DNA of 8,207 bases. It comes from Deferribacteres bacterium (lineage in GTDB: Bacteria; Thermosulfidibacterota; Thermosulfidibacteria; Thermosulfidibacterales; Thermosulfidibacteraceae). Shown piece after piece: positions 6,284 to 8,207 of the stretch. Positions within the stretch are counted from its first letter, which is position 1, and every line of letters starts with the position of its first letter. A program made the translations under genes and the position numbers. The notes below the pieces were generated by a model, which worked only from the letters and a program-made list of their open reading frames with translations, was not told the DNA's origin and ran no database searches. The stretch lies in contig JAADEW010000069.1 of assembly GCA_013153205.1 (NCBI GenBank), positions 1-8,207 of the forward strand, written 5' to 3'.

Positions 6284-7074
6284 GAGCGCCACCTGAAGTA
6301 AAGAGCCCGTTTACTGCAGGAATCAACGCATTCCCCGCAGTTCCAGCAGTAAACGGACGCTTTCCCATACTGGCTGGGCTTCAAATCCAGAGGACAGGTT
6401 TTATCGCAAAGACCGCAGTTGACGCAGGAGGAGGCGTTCCGCTCTATAACAAGCCTCCTCTTTGAGCCCAGAAAGGCAAGAAGCGCTCCCAGAGGACAGA
6501 GATATCTGCAGAAAAACCTCCTCGTAAAAAGGTGAAGGGCTAAAACCACAAAGACGACCACCCCTTCCGGAGCAAACCTTTTGAAAAAGACCATCATCAT
6601 AATCTCCCTTCCCACAAGTCCGGGAGGGGAAAGAAAGACGAATACAGGAGCGGCTATAACCATTGCAACGAGAATTTCGCCTATGAGGGAAAACCACAGA
6701 ACCCTTTTCGGCACGGTAAACCTGTCATAGGTGCGTTTTTTTCCTTTAAAGATACGGTAAATCCTGTCAATCAGTTCGGATAAGAAGCTTATGGGACATA
6801 CCCAGCTACAGAAAACCCTGCCCAGAAAGAGGGCAACCAGAACGGGAATAAGCATGGCTATGAGTAAAGGAAGATACAGGGTTTTGGACACGAGTATCGC
6901 TTCAAGCCCTTCAAGGGGGGAGACGAACCAAAGCTTGCCAATGCCTATGGATTGATACCATCCCTGAATGAAGTTGAAGTGGAAGTAGTAGTTCAAAAAA
7001 GGATTTACAGCTATTATCAGAAAAGCCAAGAAAAGGGAAAGAAACCTGAGGTTTTCGTATTTGAATCTTCTCAT
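6280..7074 (-). CDS. napH: Ferredoxin-type membrane protein NapH (quinol dehydrogenase subunit)
   Basis: NapH is the membrane iron-sulfur subunit that, with NapG, oxidises quinol and passes electrons toward periplasmic nitrate reductase. The 264-residue protein has about four membrane segments (roughly 11-30, 64-86, 126-150 and 170-187). Two CX3CP motifs lie at membrane edges, FCSWVCP (C89, C93) and FCRYLCP (C189, C193). Two [4Fe-4S] ferredoxin motifs sit at the C-terminus: C217/C220/C223/C227 and C243/C246/C249/C253. The start at 7074 is chosen because its ATGA overlaps the napG stop, the usual coupling arrangement. The frame stays open to 7170 but that 32-residue extension has no NapH character. 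It is the last gene of the cluster seen here. Its TAG stop (6280-6282) overlaps the rubredoxin stop on the other strand. Confidence 0.94.
   Translation of the reverse strand: MRRFKYENLRFLSLFLAFLIIAVNPFLNYYFHFNFIQGWYQSIGIGKLWFVSPLEGLEAILVSKTLYLPLLIAMLIPVLVALFLGRVFCSWVCPISFLSELIDRIYRIFKGKKRTYDRFTVPKRVLWFSLIGEILVAMVIAAPVFVFLSPPGLVGREIMMMVFFKRFAPEGVVVFVVLALHLFTRRFFCRYLCPLGALLAFLGSKRRLVIERNASSCVNCGLCDKTCPLDLKPSQYGKASVYCWNCGECVDSCSKRALYFRWRS
6307..6356. repeat. Perfect 11-base inverted repeat just past the convergent stops
   Basis: CCGTTTACTGC (6307-6317) and GCAGTAAACGG (6346-6356) are exact reverse complements around a 28-base loop. Inside the loop GGAAT (6319-6323) and ATTCC (6330-6334) make a second small stem. 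It starts 24 bases after the rubredoxin stop and lies in the napH region encoding VYC...CSKR. No U-tract follows on either strand, so it is not a classical terminator. It could fold at the 3' end of the rightward transcript. Confidence 0.5.
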
Positions 7075-7703
7075 TTCCACTTCACTCTCGTGAAGGAGTA
7101 GATGGGCTCCACGTTTATCGCTTTGGGATTCATGGGACATGCGTGAACACACAGACCGCACCCCACACACTTATCATCCACCACCACGGGTTTCAGCCTC
7201 TCAAGCTTTATAGCCACATCTTTAAAGGGACAGGCGTTGTAACAGCTACGGCACAGCGCCTGCTCAAGCCAGGTGACACAATACCGCTTGTTTATAACGG
7301 CAAGCCCCATACGCGTTTCCGTCTGCTTTATCTTCATCAGCGTTCCCGTGGGGCAGACTTCAACACACTTCATGCAGAGATAGCAGGGGTTTTCGTCCAC
7401 AAATATCAAAGGCGTGCCCGCCCACACTCCCCACCTTATATCCAGCATATACACACACCTGTAAGGACACACCTCCGCACATCTGCCGCATCTTATACAC
7501 TTTCCCGCAAATATCTCTTCGGAAACGGCTCCGGGAGGTCTGAGGCGATTCCTTCCAACCGGGGATTTGAAAAGGGAAGCGTCTGATTTCCTACTCAATC
7601 CCCCCAGCAAAAGGGCAGATATTCCAAGCGCTTTAAAGAAGCTTCGCCTACTCTCTGCCTTTTCTTCTTCCGAAGGCTTCAGGTTTAATCTCCCCTCTTT
7701 CAA
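7071..7703 (-). CDS. napG: Ferredoxin-type protein NapG with Tat signal
   Basis: NapG is a periplasmic iron-sulfur protein that partners NapH. Numbered from the chosen start (210 residues), a twin-arginine signal SRRSFFKALGISALLLGG covers 18-35. Four [4Fe-4S] motifs follow: C69/C72/C75/C79, C107/C110/C113/C117, C142...C151/C154/C158, and C179/C182/C185/C189. That is the normal NapG set, exported folded. No ATG precedes the signal: the frame closes at a TGA at 7749-7751, and the in-frame candidates are TTG at 7739, 7724 and 7703, and CTG at 7682. I chose TTG 7703 because GAGGTGG sits six bases upstream; it is not certain. Any start that keeps the Arg-Arg motif lies inside napD, so the two genes overlap (56 bases with this start). 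The stop overlaps the napH start (ATGA). Confidence 0.92.
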   Translation of the reverse strand: MKEGRLNLKPSEEEKAESRRSFFKALGISALLLGGLSRKSDASLFKSPVGRNRLRPPGAVSEEIFAGKCIRCGRCAEVCPYRCVYMLDIRWGVWAGTPLIFVDENPCYLCMKCVEVCPTGTLMKIKQTETRMGLAVINKRYCVTWLEQALCRSCYNACPFKDVAIKLERLKPVVVDDKCVGCGLCVHACPMNPKAINVEPIYSFTRVKWK

Positions 7704-7944
7704 TCTTATCCACCTCGTCCTCAAAGTGGAGATAGGCAAGGCCCACCGTCAAAACTCCATCTATGCGCTTTAGCTTCTCCACCAACTCTTCCATTAAGTC
7801 AGAGGTCTCCGCCTCTATAACCACCACGATGTTGCCCTTCTCATCCCAGCCGTAAACCTCAACACCATCCACAAGGGCAAGCTCATTCTTCAGCCTCTCC
7901 GCATCGTCGGGCAGAACGGAAACCACAAATCCTCCTACCGGCAT
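7648..7944 (-). CDS. napD: NapD, chaperone for maturation of nitrate reductase NapA
   Basis: NapD is a small cytoplasmic protein that binds the Tat signal of NapA and holds back export until the molybdenum cofactor and iron-sulfur cluster are in place. The 98-residue product shows the NapD pattern: a first strand GGFVVSVLP (4-12), VDGVEVYGWDEKGNIVVVIEAE (about 25-46), and a closing IDGVLTVGLAYLHFE (61-75). A charged tail of about 20 residues follows and overlaps napG. The ATG at 7944 is chosen because GGAGGG (7949-7954) lies four bases upstream. An in-frame ATG at 7977 would add 11 residues but falls in a hairpin loop with poor spacing. The gene sits between napA and napG, as expected for a dedicated chaperone. 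Confidence 0.9.
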   Translation of the reverse strand: MPVGGFVVSVLPDDAERLKNELALVDGVEVYGWDEKGNIVVVIEAETSDLMEELVEKLKRIDGVLTVGLAYLHFEDEVDKIERGEIKPEAFGRRKGRE

Positions 7945-7948
7945 AAAA

Positions 7949-7954
7949 CCCTCC
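7949..7954 (-). promoter_or_regulatory. napD: napD ribosome binding site, able to pair with the upstream hairpin arm
   Basis: GGAGGG on the minus strand lies four bases before the napD ATG at 7944 and decides that start over the ATG at 7977. It is exactly complementary to CCCTCC in the 3' arm of the hairpin just upstream (11-base loop), so it could be sequestered. Confidence 0.7.
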
Positions 7955-7985
7955 AAAAAATTGAAGGAGGGGGACATCCCCCTCC
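7955..7985 (-). terminator. GC-rich hairpin and T-tract between napA and napD
   Basis: On the minus strand GGAGGGGG (7985-7978), loop ATGT, and CCCCCTCC (7973-7966) form a perfect 8-base-pair stem, followed by TTCAA and then six Ts (7960-7955). It starts four bases after the napA stop codon. It resembles an intrinsic terminator, but the T-tract is displaced by five bases, so partial termination, or a barrier protecting the napA 3' end from exonucleases, is more likely than full termination because napDGH continue in the same direction. Confidence 0.6.
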
Positions 7986-7989
7986 AAGA

Positions 7990-8207
7990 TTAAATAGCCT
8001 TACTCATACCCACAACATAAGGCTTCAAAGGCTTAGGTCCGGAGACCTTCTTTATCCTGCAGGCACATATCTTGTATTCGGGCTCCTTGGAGCCGGGGTC
8101 AAAGGCGTCTTTTGTCACGCGGTTGGCCATTCTCTCCTCCGCCATGTCGTGCCAGTAAACGAACACCATTCCCTCCATAGGACCTTCCACAACCTTGGCA
8201 GGAAGAA
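7990..8207 (-). CDS. napA: Periplasmic nitrate reductase catalytic subunit NapA, C-terminal 71 residues
   Basis: Only the 3' end of this gene is in the window; the 5' part lies beyond the right edge. The frame is open from the edge to the TAA at 7990-7992. Visible sequence LPAKVVEGPMEGMVFVYWHD, then MANRVTKDAFDPGSKEPEYK and CACRI, matches the end of the molybdopterin dinucleotide-binding domain of NapA, where E. coli has a similar DA.DP.SKE.D.K.CA run. NapA reduces nitrate to nitrite in the periplasm with a Mo-bisMGD centre and one [4Fe-4S] cluster; those ligands are in the missing part. A further C-terminal tail of about 20 residues (GPKPLKPYVVGMSKA) extends beyond the point where E. coli NapA stops. 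Being followed by napD, napG and napH makes NapA the clear choice over other molybdopterin oxidoreductases. Confidence 0.9.
   Translation of the reverse strand, partial: LPAKVVEGPMEGMVFVYWHDMAEERMANRVTKDAFDPGSKEPEYKICACRIKKVSGPKPLKPYVVGMSKAI

Noticed and set aside
7075..7170. 32-residue upstream extension of NapH
   Set aside because: It overlaps napG coding sequence, has no NapH character, and the ATGA junction at 7071-7074 gives a better start.
7945..7977. 11-residue upstream extension of NapD from the ATG at 7977
   Set aside because: That ATG sits in a hairpin loop directly after the stem, while GGAGGG is well placed for the ATG at 7944, where NapD homology begins.

Overview
The window looks like chromosomal DNA from an anaerobic, probably thermophilic, deep-branching bacterium, with Aquificota/Desulfurobacteriaceae (Thermovibrio-like) as the best guess. 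The reasons are heavy use of ATA for Ile and AGA/AGG for Arg, Lys/Glu-rich proteins, very tight gene packing, a BioA that resembles Aquificales BioA as I remember it, a rubredoxin, and a periplasmic nitrate reductase cluster in the order napA-D-G-H. The taxonomy is inference; no 16S or other marker is present. I see no mobile element, CRISPR array, tRNA or rRNA, and no gene-free stretch over 300 bases. The longest gap is the 128-base divergent intergenic region at 1319-1446.

Layout: (1) Leftward at 1-1318: an Rrf2-family regulator with IscR-like Cys/Cys/Cys/His ligands, then a PMT/ArnT-like membrane glycosyltransferase that runs off the left edge; their stop and start share one base (TGATG). 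(2) 1319-1446 is a divergent promoter region with a perfect 8-base-arm inverted repeat lying over the predicted -10 of the regulator gene, a candidate operator. (3) Rightward at 1447-6283: a compact operon of bioA (biotin synthesis), tyrS (tyrosyl-tRNA synthetase), a DUF4416 gene of unknown role, comM/yifB (AAA+ ATPase) and a rubredoxin, with junctions of +10, -14, -11 and +10 bases. (4) Leftward from the right edge to 6280: the 3' end of napA, then napD, napG and napH. The rubredoxin and napH stop codons overlap tail to tail, so no intergenic terminator exists between the two operons.

How the genes fit together: NapA is the molybdenum catalytic subunit, NapD is the chaperone of its Tat signal, and NapG/NapH form a membrane-bound quinol-oxidising iron-sulfur module that feeds electrons toward periplasmic nitrate reduction. 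NapB, NapC or other cytochromes are not in view and may lie beyond the right edge. The rightward operon is housekeeping.

I did not find a clearly new biological system. The signals most worth a second look are at the RNA and overlap level: a GC-rich hairpin between napA and napD whose 3' arm can alternatively pair with the napD ribosome binding site; a forced napD/napG overlap with no ATG available for napG; an 11-base perfect inverted repeat just past the convergent stops; an antisense terminator-like hairpin inside the DUF4416 gene; and the candidate Rrf2 operator. All coordinates and motifs were read by eye.
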